Shown here piece after piece: positions 49,756 through 61,679 of a stretch of 64,000 nucleotides of DNA. The notes below the pieces were generated by a model. That model was not told the origin of the DNA, ran no database searches, and worked only from the letters and a program-made list of their open reading frames with translations. Every line of letters starts with the position of its first letter. Position 1 is the first letter of the stretch. Origin of the DNA: Lichenostomus cassidix (lineage: Eukaryota; Chordata; Aves; Passeriformes; Meliphagidae); the NCBI GenBank assembly GCA_008360975.2, contig CM039179.1, positions 49,792,359 through 49,856,358 on the forward strand. The letters run 5' to 3'. The position numbers and the translations under genes are program-made.

Positions 49756-50867
49756 AAATGTGTTCCTTTTTTATATAAAAACTGTTGAGAGGAAATACAT
49801 TTTTCCCAGCTTTATGTGAAGTGGAAAAAAAGTAGAGAGAAAAGGGTCTATATACAATATATATGTTATATTGGACATATACATATATGAGCTCTGCAAA
49901 GATTAAAATTTTCATTTATAGTGAACACCACCAGCCATGTGTTTTGAGGTGAGCTCATGTTTATGGAATGTACAACCAATAATAATAATCAATGGTAAAA
50001 TAAGTTAAAATATTTATGTGGAGACATTGGTACAAATGCTGAGCAGGGCATGTTGTACTTTGGTTATGGAGACAAAGATGGAGTTCAAGAGTTTCTTCTT
50101 CAATTTGCCCTGTCCCTATTAATTCATTGATTTGTTAGAGGTAGCACATGGAGATGTCATGCAGAATGAATTTCTCTGATGCTAATAAAAATCTCAGTGT
50201 AATGCAAATGATACCTTATCTATGTTGCTAATTGAGGGCCAAATTGAGACCTGAGAGATAGCAAATGGATTGGGAAATAAGGGACTGTTTGATGACAGCA
50301 AGAGTGGTAGAATTTAGACCTTGGAGCAAGCTTCCTCAAGTGAAGACCTGGAGGCCAAATGCAGCTCATAATGCCCAGCCAAAGCTCCTGACAAATTTGC
50401 CTCCCTGGGGAGTGGCCACAAATCCAGATAGGGTGAGTGATAGGAGCCCTGGGATTTTGTTCATGCATATGCACAAGGCAGGGCGAAGTAGTTGCAAGTA
50501 GCATCTGCAAGGCACAAGCACATCCCACTCCCATTCCTCCCATTCACATGTGCTTCTGAACACAGTCCCACTTGGGTGTCGATCTGTTGACTCTTCATGA
50601 CTTTTTGTCCTTTCAAAAAGGAGTATGCATTTTTTTTTTCTTTTGTTTTTCTCCAAACTACTCTTTTCTGAGTGAAACTTAAAAGCAAATTCCTTGAAGA
50701 TGTTTCAGTAGTACTTCACCTCATTTTTTTAAAAAGACATCACAATTTGGACCCAAAAATACACCCATGAAGATAATTCTCCATGCATCTGGTATATCTG
50801 CTTCCTCTATCCTTTAGCTGGTCCATCCAAAGAAGTGCTTTGGTTTGAATTCAGAAAATACCATAAC

Positions 50868-50892
50868 ATTTTGTACATGTTATGTACAAAAT
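50868..50892. repeat. short inverted repeat (11-bp arms)
   Basis: The 11-base arm 'attttgtacat' (50868-50878) is exactly complementary to 'atgtacaaaat' (50882-50892) across the spacer GTT. A third 'tgtacaa' word follows at 50896. It forms a stable small hairpin. No element boundary or terminator context is evident. Confidence 0.93.
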
Positions 50893-53514
50893 TGTTGTAC
50901 AATGGAACTGCTTCAAGCATAGTTCCATGTTTGTCAGGTGGTTAATATGTTTAAATGATTGTTATAAAAAGAAGAAACACAGGACTATGAGAGTCAATGG
51001 AGTATGTGTGTATGATACATTTACACAACTTTAATAACTAGAACAGGATTACCTGCAATGACTGTTTACCTATGATAAACCACAATGGGAACATTCATAC
51101 CCTCAATCCGCTAGAGATCTTATTCACCAGACTTTTGATGGTCACACTGCTTCAGTCTTAGCTCACATCTTGTCCTTGTCCTGAAGATTGTCCCTCCATG
51201 CAGCCTCTGGGATGAGTCACCTGCAGAAAGGACTGATGCAAGCCAGCCAGCGTCACTCGGCTCGAGGTCAGGGCATGGTCCCTGCCCTTGCTTTAGCCAG
51301 CACCATTTCATACACACGCGCTGATGCTCACGCAGGAGATTAACACACTCTTATTTTTACCTGGCATTACACATCTGTATTTTAACCTGGTAATTATGGC
51401 ATTAGGCTGATAGGAAGACAGATGGGGTGTTAGCATAGCAATCAAATTTTGCGTGCCTTTCCCTGAAGTCGTCCCATAAGTGTTGAGACACCAGAGGCAA
51501 AAAGGCTGAAGAAACCTGCCAGCTTCTGCCGCATTAACCTGTGGGGTTTTGTCTTGGCACTTATCATTAAGATAGAAGATACAGTGTAACAAACGAAGTT
51601 CTATCCCTCTATGTGCCCTTTAATATTTCCCTTGTAACTTATAGGGCACATGATATCCTGTCCCTATTGGGTTTCCACAGAGAATGTCTTGGATGCTGGT
51701 ACTGCTCAGTTCAGAGCTCAAACTTGTGAATGAAGGCCAAAACCCTACTGCTCTCTTTACAGTCAAAACCTGTCCTGAATAATGTACTCTCCAATATTAT
51801 TTCAGCAACATGTTTATGTTGCATATACTTGTAAGGCCCACAGTTTTATTATTCTAGTTGTCTTTTTTTTTTCCTTAAAAAAAAGTAGATCTAGTATGTT
51901 TTTTTTATGCTACAGTTTCATGATTCATTCCAGCTTGGCTTCAGCACAACATTTTTCCACCCACATAGAAAAGCATGCCAAGCCTCCAAGGTTTTGCAAT
52001 ATTCTTTTGTAGTATTACTTTTATCAGGCAATCAAGTAAATATTAATATATTTCTTTTTTTTTAAGGAAAAGCAAGTTTTGCTGCCAACTGCACAGCTCT
52101 CCATGTGATAATTTGAAGTATCAACATGTATCTTCTTTGAAAATTTTAACTTATATTTTCCTAAACATCTGTAGTGTTAAACTGCTCATGGGTATGAACT
52201 CAATATCACAGGTATTTTTACTTTTGGGTTTTTTTAATACAGATTGTTTGTGTTGATCAAGACTCAAAGTCTGTTCATTTTATTCACTTGAGAATTCCCA
52301 TTTGAGCAGGTAAAATCCAGCAGCTTTACAAGCATAGGTATGTACTGTCTTGCAAACACAGTTGTGTAAGTTTTAATGCTGTTATAGTTTATTCTAGATT
52401 CTGAGTGGGCATAACTCAGTTTCAGTACTTCCAAAACTGTAATAGCATGATTTAAACTGACATATTTTACCAGTTTAACAATATAATTAAACCAGAAAAA
52501 CTTTCAGGTCTAAATCTGATGTCAGAGCACAAGAATCTGGCTCATATATCTTCCAAATGATGGGTTTTGGATGATTATTTTAGAGACGGGTGAAAACATA
52601 GATACATAAGATATACTTCCCTGTTTCACAATCTTTTTGCGTGATGAATCACTTTTATTCACTTACATAGGTGAATAAGTATCATGGCACTTCCAGTGAA
52701 CACAATCCAAAGCAAAAGTTGCAGAGTAGAACCCATAAAATACATAATATGGCAGATAAGCTTTCCAGTCATGCTGCAAAATAAGATTATTTATTCTTTC
52801 CTGTCAAATCACTGTGTGGCAATTTTCAGTTCATGGGCCAGTAGTTCCTACCCAGCATCCTTTCTAAGATTTTTAATCCATTGCCACAGGAATATAGCTA
52901 CTGTGCCTATCCGTGGCTGCAGCTATATAGATATCTAGTTCCTTGCCATTAGCAAAGCAGATGAGACACTTTTTCCTTACAGTAGTTTACACACACACAC
53001 AGAGGCAAAAAATTGATTTCAGGTTAACTAAAATTAATTTACTGAATAACTTTCTGTCCAGCCACCAAACCCAAAAATCTCTTATTTGTACAATTATGTT
53101 TCCACCACACATAAATATGCCAGTTGTGTTCATTAATACTACTACAGCCTAACTCTGCCTTTTCTTCCCTGTGAGCAGGGCTATTCTTCATACTGCCAGC
53201 ACTTGTTTACCACTTCCATTGCATTCATTATGAGATACTGAGAAGAATTAAGCTTGCCTGAATTTCAGCCATGTGTCATGGTGTCTGTACCTGAGCTTGT
53301 CCAAGTTCCCATCACAGTTAAGGGAAAACTCATATCCAAGCCAGTTTCCTAGACATAGAAGTCTTATTGAAGTGTAAGATGTTGTGTGTTGTCACCCTTA
53401 GGCTGCTCCAGAAGAGCGTGGGTCACCCCTAGGTCTTGGGTCTTATCTTCAGGCTTTATGCAGATGTCTTTTATTCTTGATGGCATCTCAAATGACACTA
53501 GAAGGCTGTGCTTA

Positions 53515-53640
53515 GGCAACCTCCAAGCTCTCCATTAATTTTAATAGGAGCTTAACACCTAATTGAGGTGTAGATATCTAAACTGCAGACACCATCAATT
53601 AGGGTGCCCTGAATCCTGTGCACTCAAACCTGATGAAAAT
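53515..53640. repeat. possible ancient sauropsid repeat fragment
   Basis: The imperfect palindrome 'ctccattaattttaatagga' is followed by 'gcttaacacctaattgaggt' and 'gtagatatctaaactgcaga'. This resembles the 'cccattgattttaatgggagttaggcacctaaatacc' type core of an ancient amniote repeat. The identification is by eye and the boundaries are approximate. Confidence 0.45.
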
Positions 53641-53841
53641 AGACGCTTGTCTGGTTGGGGGCTTGTGGAGATTTCTCTGACCAGTCCTGACTAATTTATG
53701 ACTCTTCTAAATTCAGACATCCTTCTCATGAGATGCATTTTCCTTTGGAATTATACCTAAAATTGTTACACATAGACTGAAAAATTCCCTACCACTTGTA
53801 GACAGAAAGTGAAAGTAATTTACATCTTTTATGCAGCCATT

Positions 53842-53883
53842 TACGTCAGTGTGATCCATTACTACGTCAATGTAATCCATTGC
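53842..53883. repeat. two-copy 21-bp tandem duplication
   Basis: The unit beginning 'tacgtcagtgtgatccatta' (53842) is repeated from 53863 as 'tacgtcaatgtaatccattg', with a few differences. Each copy carries a TACGTCA word close to the cAMP-response-element core (TGACGTCA). The first copy lacks only the first base-pair step of the palindrome. This is suggestive only. Confidence 0.85.
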
Positions 53884-54122
53884 TATCTGGCATAATAAAG
53901 CAGCCAGCAAAGCACAAAGTCAAGAGGATCATCTGCACAGATTGTGAACTCTGCCTCAAGGAAATCAACTAATGCTCAACTATCAATAAGAACTTCCTCT
54001 AAAAAGAAATAAAGTCAGCCCCATCTGTAGCCTAGGTACATTCAAGAGTGCATAGGAGAATACTCACCCAGAAGTGACCAAAAAAACCTGGTCATTCCTA
54101 AAGGCTCTCAGGACTCTAAGAA

Positions 54123-54168
54123 GCAGACAAAATTGACAGCAGACAAAACTGACAGCAGACAAAATTGT
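54123..54168. repeat. three-copy 16-bp tandem repeat
   Basis: The unit 'gcagacaaaattgaca' starts at 54123, 54139 and 54155. The middle copy has a single T-to-C change, and the third is cut short after 'attg'. It is a young minisatellite-like expansion. The minus-strand frame over it translates to a Cys-Leu-Leu-Ser-type repeat that has no meaning by itself. Confidence 0.95.
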
Positions 54169-54514
54169 AAGTGGCACTCATATTGCAGACAAATGAAATA
54201 GCTGCAAATTGCAGTGAGGTGTTCTGGATTATTTGTTGACTCCTCTCGGAGCTTTGCAGTGAATATCTCAAAACCTGAGCTATCCAAACCTCCAACTGCC
54301 TTAGCAAATCCAGACTAATGGGAAAAAGTGCTGAGGAATGATGGGTACTGGGCCCACATTTTTGAAGTTTGATGTCACACTAGTTCTAGTTTGGTGCTCT
54401 TGACTGATGTTCCATTAGCAATGGAAGGGCCTTAGGTAGTCTTTTGGAGCACATTTTTTAGTTTGTGTCATCCAAAAGGAATCTAGCTTACTTGTTTGAA
54501 GAGGCTCTGTGGTG

Positions 54515-55094
54515 CAAACCAAAGCTTCACTGGCCAGTAGGTCAAGGGAAGTGATTCTGTCCCTTTACTCTGTCCTGGTGAGTCTCCACCTGGAGTGCTG
54601 CATCCAGCACTGGGGTCCTCAGTATGAGAACATGGACCTGTTGGAATAGATCCAGAGGAGGGCTGTAAAATGATTGGAGGTCTGGAGCACCTCTCCTATG
54701 AAGAAAAGCAAAGAGGGTTGGAGTTGTCCAGTCTGGAGAAGAGAAGGCTCCAGGAAGACCTTATTGTGGCCTTTCAATACTTATAAGAAAGACAAGGACG
54801 GACTTTATAGTAGGGCATTTCATAATAAGACAAGGAGTAATGATTTTAAACTAAAAGAGGGTAGATTCAGGACAGATACAAGGAAGAAATGTTTTATGAT
54901 GAGCATGGTGAAACACTGGAACAAGGTGCCCAGAGAGATGGTGTGTCCCCAACCTTGGAAACATTCAAGGCCAGGTTGGATGGGGCTCTGAGCAACTTGA
55001 TCTAGTTGAAGATTTCTTGCTGCAGGGGCTTGGACTGGATGAATTTCAAAGATCCCTTCCAAACCAAACCAGTCTGTGATTCTATGATTCTATA
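54515..55094 (+). mobile_element. CR1 LINE 3' end, longest copy in the window
   Basis: About 580 bp. The 5' half (54565-54760) corresponds to the end of the CR1 reverse-transcriptase ORF. In a broken plus-strand frame it reads like Leu-Glu-x-Cys-Ile-Gln-His-Trp-Gly-Pro-Gln-Tyr, then a Leu-Glu-x-x-Gln-Arg-Arg-Ala segment. The middle has 'gattttaaactaaaagaggg', 'tagattcaggacagatacaa' and 'gaaacactggaacaaggtgc'. The end has 'ggccaggttggatggggctc' and 'agatcccttccaaaccaaac', finishing in the 8-bp tail 'attctatgattctata'. Stops interrupt the coding part, so the copy is dead. The orientation is plus. The 105-codon plus and 80-codon minus frames over it are by-products. Confidence 0.95.
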
Positions 55095-58000
55095 CTAGCT
55101 AGGGACAGTTGCGAGATTCCCCTCAAAGTGGCACTCCCAACCTAAACTAAAACACTAATAGAGACCTATCCTTAAACATCTCCGTCTCCTGTCTTCTGAT
55201 TTTGGTAACATGTTCTGCTCATGGTTCACTGTAGACATTCATCAGTTTCCAGAGGCACTTCTGTTCTCTGACAGGAGTATTCATTGGGATAGAAAAAAAT
55301 TAAAAGTCTGGGCAGATGTGGATATCAGTGTCTTTATAAGATATGCTTGTGGTTGCCCAAGTCCATTACCCAAATTACAGATTTACATCAAAGAAGTTAT
55401 TGTAAGCAACATTCTTCAGGCAAAGCTCAGCCCAAGCTCCAGAAAATGAATTGTCAGCACTCCTATGACTGTACTAATGGCTTATCTTGTCCCTTTGAAT
55501 ACCTGCCACCTTTTGCCATTTCTCTGTATAAAGGAGTGGGCTTTATATGTGCTTTACTGATTTCATTGCCACTGTCTTCTCAATACACTTCATTCATAGC
55601 TTGCTTGTTTTACATGCGGTGATAGAGCAAAGGGAAGATGAAGGGTTAAGCAGTTTCTAAAGGCTGCTGTTTAACAATGGTTGTCCTTCTGAATCATGGA
55701 TTAGCAAATAATCATTTGTTCTGATGATGTAATATTTGTAACTTACAGTAATGTAACTGAAGGGAGGAGTTCTGTGAAAATTGGTTTGAACTGGTCTCTC
55801 TGGTTTATGATCCTTCCTGTTCCCCTGTTCATGCACTGGCTTAATCTTACTCAGTAAACACATTTGTTTCCTAATTCTCCTTCAGACCTCAACTTGCAAA
55901 CACCTTGGAGGAGTCCTGCTTTCAAACCCAAAATCTTTTTTTTTTTTGAAAGGTGTTTTAGCAGTAAAAAGCAAGAAAGCACTAATTTACTTTGTCACTG
56001 CATTCTAACTCAGCATAAAATGAACTCCCTAGAGATTGCTGATAAATTCGTCTTCTTAAGGTCTCATTTGGCTAAGAGTCTGGGGTATATCAATGGTTTC
56101 TTTTTAAGGCAGTTCCTGGAAAGCAAAACTAAATGCTACATATTTTCACCAGAGGTAAAAAAAAAATAATTAAAAATAGCTTATAATATTATATTTGTTA
56201 CTGAGAACATATAACATTAAAAGAACTTTTAGACAGCAGGTGAAATTTTCCTGATGAAAGTTACTAATGAAAGTTACTATTTCATTAGAGCTGCAGACTT
56301 TCTCAGGAATAACTTGAATATTTTCTGAGAAGTCCTGAAATGGAATTCTACATTTTTTCCTAATTTTCCAGCCCTTGCCTACCACAGAGAAGTTAGTAGG
56401 AGTAAGGATCATCACCTTGCACTTATTCACTCTATCAGTGACCATTGCTGAAAAATCAGTAATTGTCATCTGTTGTCATACTGTAACATGTAAAACAGAT
56501 GGTTGCTTTCAAGTGTCATATACCAATACAGAGAGTATTTCTGCTAATGAAGATTAATAAATATTTACTTTCTAAGGATAGCATAGTGTACCTCTGATTG
56601 TGTGCAATAAAACAAAGCATATGTGAAAGACTGGTTGCGTTCAAGATGAATAATCACACTTAGACTGTGGAGTGGACAGGAAGGAGGAAACCATTATCCT
56701 GCATGATAGATTGTGTTTGTGGATTTGACAGTTGCAGAATGGATATTCCTGGCAAATGCCAAGCCACCTCCTCTGCATCCGGCTGGAACGTGTCTCAACT
56801 TACAAACCACCTTGATTACATAGTTCTGACCACAGTCCACTGCTGACTCCAATGTGTTATCTGTAATAGCACCATGACATCTCTTCTTACCATCACATAA
56901 GAGATTTCTTGCTTATCAGATAAAGTGGACTTTTACAAGAAATTCAGTGATATCAGTACCAGTCCCATGCCAACAAGAAGCATCAGAGCTGCTTTTTTTA
57001 CTATCACAGTTTATAAATTTTTTTCCCAGCTGAACTCTGAAGATTATGAGTACTATTCGAAAGAAGGGCAAGTTAACTCCAAAAACAAGTGCAGGGAGCG
57101 TACATGTAGGATTATGTGAGAATGTTCCCAAACTGTGAAACAACTCAAATAGATTGGCATGCAATGATGCATAGATCAAGCAAGTCACAGCATGCTTCTG
57201 TTTAGTTTAATAGTAGATGCTCTAACATTTTTAGCTGTACAGTGCATAGCCAAACAGTATTGCAAATGGATTTTATGTTGTGTGTGTTCTTCAGCTCACA
57301 TTCTATTCAAAGAAATGTAATGTTTTTCTTTTTGGATATTTTTTAAGGTTGAGTAAGTCTGAGTAAGTTACTTTCTTACTGTTGGTAGACAACACGTTCA
57401 TAAACAGCTATACTTAATGTCCATTTAGGCTGTGTTGACCTTGAACTTTTCTGAGGAGTATTCATCATATCCTTAAACACTTAGCTTATTTTTGCATCTT
57501 AAAGGCAGATTACTTGGGTAGTATCCAGCAGTTAGTGGCAATGCAGTCCACTGGTCCACTACCAGCAACGATCACTGGAATTTCTCATTGCTTTAAGAGG
57601 AGAACTGATGGCTGAATGGCCCTCTTGTTGCTGAAACAGAAAAGTTGCTCAAAGTTGTGAACATGGTTCATATTAAATATAATTTCAGAATTTGTTTCAG
57701 TGCTGAGTCACAGCTGCACCAAACATTTTAAAAATTTCCACAGAATAAAAAGTTATACTTCTTTTTAAAAAGCTGACTTGGAGGGGAATTTACATTTCAA
57801 CCCAAAATTTCTCATTGTTAGTAACAGTTGGAGATATTTGTTTATTTTTATGGCTTCATTGTGGAAGTCCATAATAGACCACATGACATAACATACTATT
57901 TGAACCAGAATTGCAGGATAATGGAAAGATACAGTAAACAGCTGGCTTCTCTAATTTGTATGTTGAATGCTTACGTGCTTCTCTTGTTAAGTGCCAAACT

Positions 58001-58917
58001 GTTTCATCAGAACAAAAACACTAGATACTTTGATCTGGAAAATAAGGTAAGATGTTTCAATGATACACTGCAGTCACAATTCATCCTACCTAACGTTAAT
58101 CACCCATGTAAGGCACGTAAATTAGGGTTTAGTCATCTCAGGCTCCCTCTAATGTCGCAGGAGGATGATGGGCACTTTCTCAGGGTGGCAGGGAGACTTG
58201 GTGGCTCCACAGGAGTGGAGAGAGCCAGAGTGGCTGGGCTGCAACCCTGGTACCTCAGTGGTGGAGCCAAGTGCAGGTTCAGGCACTACCTCATACCTCC
58301 TGCTTTCCAAAACAAATCAATGAAATAGTGTAATTATTCCTACTTTGTAATTCACTTCAGGGAGGAGTTTTCATTGGTAGGAAACAGAAGTAAAATTTTT
58401 CTGATTCCGCAAAAACTTCTACATTATTAGAAAGCAAAGTACATTTGCTCCAAATCCTCCCATCTGCTTTAGGTGTGAGCAGCACAAAAGAGCTGTTTCA
58501 CCAATTCATGGAGGAAAGGTGTGCTTTCATTTTTCACCAAACAGTTTATGACTTCAGAAATGGGCTTTAACAGGATCTGGAATGAATCAAGTCAACTTGT
58601 CCTTTGGCCTACAAGCAGGTCAAGCAGAAGTGACGATTTTGAGGACCAAAATGAGGACATTAGGGCACCTGAACTGCAAGATGAATCTAGCAAGAGGCAC
58701 ATAAATCCCTTAGGTGGTCTTCTTTGTTTTCTCTGAATTAAGCTATTTTTTGTTACAGAAATATGACTTCAGAATATATTATTGCAAGCCCATTAGAACA
58801 CTAACATTTTGGGATATTGCAGATACACATATCTGTCATCTTGAACAAAAATTAAGGGCAATGGAACAAGGGTGATATAGTGTAAGGTGTCAAGGATAAG
58901 AAAGACTCTATGACTAA
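55095..58917. other. long gene-free stretch containing the longest open frame
   Basis: No gene is assigned. Sequence is A+T-rich, with a T-run of about a dozen bases near 55937 and duplicated short words at 56255-56285 (atgaaagttacta) and 57345-57370 (gagtaagt). The 166-codon frame at 57828-58328 is listed separately. Splice-like signals are scattered, with no exon I can support. Confidence 0.45.
57828..58328 (+). other. 166-codon open frame, coding status doubtful
   Basis: The longest frame in the window. The first half is A+T-rich, with a hydrophobic patch (about residues 40-58: Leu-Ala-Ser-Leu-Ile-Cys-Met-Leu...). The last third (about residues 112-150) is Gly/Arg-rich and comes from a G+C-richer segment (58130-58310). 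There is no domain, signal or family I recognise, and the two halves differ sharply in composition. No Kozak-like context was evident at the start. In 64 kb of six-frame sequence a frame of this length by chance is plausible. It is retained only so that it can be tested. Confidence 0.15.
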
Positions 58918-59152
58918 AAATTTTCTAGATTCCTAGAATGGGAATGGACCATGGGCCATGCGAAAATCTGTAGGAAGGGAGCACTGGAGATCATGTACCA
59001 CAGCTCCCAGCTCAAAATGGAACTATTGCAGACACTGAAGCATCTCAGCTGAGCCTTTTCCAGCTGAGAGAGTGTTGAAGTCCTCCAGGGATGGAGAACC
59101 CACAACTGCTGTAGTTTTTGTAAAGTAAATCCCCTGGAGACACAAAAGATTA
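58918..59152 (-). mobile_element. CR1 LINE 3' region, reverse orientation
   Basis: The plus strand shows 'attcctagaatgggaatgga' (inverted tail), 'gagatcatgtaccacagctc', 'ccagctcaaaatggaactat', 'ttttccagctgagagagtgt' and 'tgaagtcctccagggatgga', then 'gaacccacaactgctg'. This is the reverse-strand order seen in a CR1 subfamily, where 'ctccagggatggagaaccca' precedes the 'caacc...gggcaacctgt' block. The copy is about 235 bp, 5'-truncated and diverged. The 87-codon minus frame over it is incidental. Confidence 0.82.
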
Positions 59153-59419
59153 CCATATGGTCACTACCTTCAAACATATCAGTCCTTTCAAAAACAAAGA
59201 TTGGTGCAGGATCAAGAAGGAGGTTGTTGTTACATCACTGCTCCCATGCAAGAATTTTGAGGACCCTGGAGATAGAAGCAGGAAGGTGGGGAAGATGAGA
59301 TACTGCCCCCATTCCCTTAGTTCCACTCAGTGTGGTCTCAGAGCCTCTTTTCCTCCAAACCTTTCAGATCTAAGTAATTGTATTTCCTCAGAGGACTCCA
59401 CCAACTCCCAAATCATCTG
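59153..59419. other. gene-free segment
   Basis: An 87-codon plus-strand frame (59157-59420) covers nearly all of it. The translation has no recognised domain, and its start lies at the edge of the CR1 fragment. No repeats recognised. Confidence 0.45.
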
Positions 59420-59720
59420 ATGTGTCCTTTTCCTGAGGGGAAATTTTCTTCCCTGGTAAAATTCCCAGACCTTACACTAGGCTCTTCTAAATGTTATATA
59501 CTGACTTTTCCTAACCCTCCCTCCACTCTTCTGTGGAAAATCCCTCCCACTTGAACTTCCCACATGCCCTCTCTCTTCCCTCCAGACTAATCCCCTAACT
59601 CCCAGAAACTCAAAGCTCCAGTTTTTCCTGTCTGTCCAACTTGACCTTTCACTCATTGTCCCTCACCTGAACTCCCTTGCTTCAAGCTTTCTGGCTCCTG
59701 CCAACCTTTCCTTTCCCCAC
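59420..59720. other. pyrimidine-skewed stretch
   Basis: About 300 bases with a strong excess of C and T on the plus strand, in words such as 'ctaaccctccctccactctt', 'ccctctctcttccctccaga' and 'caacctttcctttccccaca'. It is not a simple repeat. Such asymmetric composition may be a decayed polypyrimidine expansion, the inside of an old unrecognised element, or a transcription-linked skew. No gene found. Confidence 0.6.
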
Positions 59721-61518
59721 ACAGAGGTAATAATCCTGTGCTGCTGCCATCTTCGCTGTCACCATAATTTCAGAGACAAAACTTCCACTGAAAATAAAAC
59801 CCTATATCATTCTCTGCCTTAACCCTTCCTGCTTTCTGGATTTCCCCACAGTTTTCTCTGCTTTGCCAGGGATCTAAAGACCTCACACTCTTCACCAAGA
59901 ATCGACTTTAGTGTTTGCTTAGTGTTTACATCCATGAAAAAGAGAAAAGACAGAATCTACAGATACAGTTGAATATAATCTTCTTGCCATTGTGAATAAT
60001 CTAAAGCCATTGCCTACAAAACAGATCACCTGCCATGGAGGTTAAATGGAAAATATATGGGTCCAGAAAGAAAGTGGACCTAGAAAGCAGCAAAATTATA
60101 TAAACAGATGAAAAACCTGCAGGGCTGTTAGTTAAGATGGAAAACCAAATCAGCATTATTGAGTCTTACCAAGAATAACACAAACAAGTACAGTTGTAGC
60201 CTGTGTAGCTGGGCATAGGGGTGGAAAACAGAAGCTATATATGGGGTTGTACATGCACAGCATAAGGAAGGTCAGGTGCTCAAGACAGGATTGAAATCTG
60301 CGTTTTTATCCTACTCACCTTTCGGGAACTTTCAGCCACTTTGCAGCAAATACAAAGACCAAGATGTGTCTTACGTCACATTCACAAACCAGAACCTGGG
60401 AGAAGGTGTCTACATCTCTTCTTCAGGTTATCATACTTCTAAAATGGGCTGGTGATGGAAATGTTTCTTTCTACTTAGTAGAAGAGAAGTGTAGAGGACA
60501 AAGTGGGAGACCGGAATTTAGTTTCCTCCAGTCTTTCAAGTGTCAAATGGCCTACTTGCCTGAGTTGAATTGAAAGGGTGGAAAGGACCATAAGGTGTGT
60601 AATCGGGTTCCTGACCAAAACTATTTTGTGCAGTCTACAGAATGATGTATCTCTGTGGAGGTGTCTATCTAGTGACTTTTGAGGTTTTTTGCTACACATT
60701 AACGTAACTTGAAGAGAAAAAGTAGACTTTGCATGAAATACCATCTCTTCCTTTCTAAACAATGTTATCCCTGAGAAGAGGACACTTTCCTTGGAAAAAT
60801 GTTGAAATGTTGGTTTCAACCCCTTCAGTCAGAGTAAAGTGTTGAACTGGAGCCTAACTTTCTAAGCAAATGACTTAACGAAAGAATTTTGTATGAAAGG
60901 TGGGTGGCAGATCCTCCTCCACTGTCTATTCTAAAAATCCCCCACAAATAATTTTCCAAGGAGCTTTCTGAGTGTGTGTTGGGTGTTTTTTTGAGAATGT
61001 CTGCAGGTTTGAGCTCCCCAGGACACTTCAGCAGAGGGAATGCCTTGCTTCATAGGTGGGAGATAGCTATCAAGCTGCTTAAACTGTTCTGGGCATGTGC
61101 CAAAGCAGTGCTCTGGACACCCAGAAGAGCTGAAGCTCAGACAGTCAGGTGCCTTCAGCAAGATTCAAATAAAACACCTAAGCACTTACGGTGCAAACAA
61201 GGAGAGTTTCATCAAAGAAAGAGAAAAGTGATTTTCCTTATAACATTTGCCCCACCAACAAACTCAAGATTTCCATTATAAAATTTACTTTCATGCTTAC
61301 AATTACACCACTGACACGACTGAACTAAATACACGGACTGCCATTTCCCAGAGTGCATCTGGGATTTACAGAGTAAGTATTCCACTGGCTAAGGTCCCCA
61401 AGGATCTCCCATCTCTAGGCATGCTTAGGTCATGTCTAATGCGTATCAGCAGCACTTGGTTCAACACGGGGCAGAGCTGCCACTGTCACTTTAATTCAAA
61501 AACAGTGGTGTAGGGGAA
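59721..61518. other. gene-free stretch
   Basis: No gene or clear interspersed repeat. Plus frames (60976-61281, 101 codons; 61247-61513, 88 codons) and minus frames (60475-60819, 114 codons) show no known domains. Confidence 0.5.
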
Positions 61519-61557
61519 GCAGTGGTGGTGGTGGTGGTAGTGCTGGTGGTAGAGGTG
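61519..61557. repeat. GGT trinucleotide repeat
   Basis: A tract of GGT units with 'agt', 'gct' and 'aga' interruptions. It is G-rich on the plus strand, but its G-runs are only two long, so any quadruplex would be weak. Confidence 0.92.
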
Positions 61558-61679
61558 GAATCCACTTTTTGCATTTAGCCTGCAGGACTGACTGCTTACA
61601 GAGCCATGAATGATCCAGGTTCATTGAATTCTGGCATCAGACTGCAAGCACAAGAGCTGATAAATCCTTCCTGGTGAAG

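Larger units (their letters stand above)
49753..54500. other. long gene-free stretch
   Basis: No gene recognised. Opposed and overlapping frames at 50220-50690 are mutually exclusive chance frames. A CpG-containing stretch lies at 51245-51335 (actcggctcgagg, acacgcgctgatgctcacgc). A T-run facing an A-run occurs at 51867-51886, and another T-run near 52054. A (CA)n tract of about 12 bases is at 52990-53001. Separate entries cover the hairpin at 50868 and the repeats at 53515, 53842 and 54123. Confidence 0.5.

Noticed and set aside
54674..55062. 105-codon plus-strand and 80-codon minus-strand frames
   Set aside because: Both lie within the CR1 3' end and are incidental to the dead LINE.
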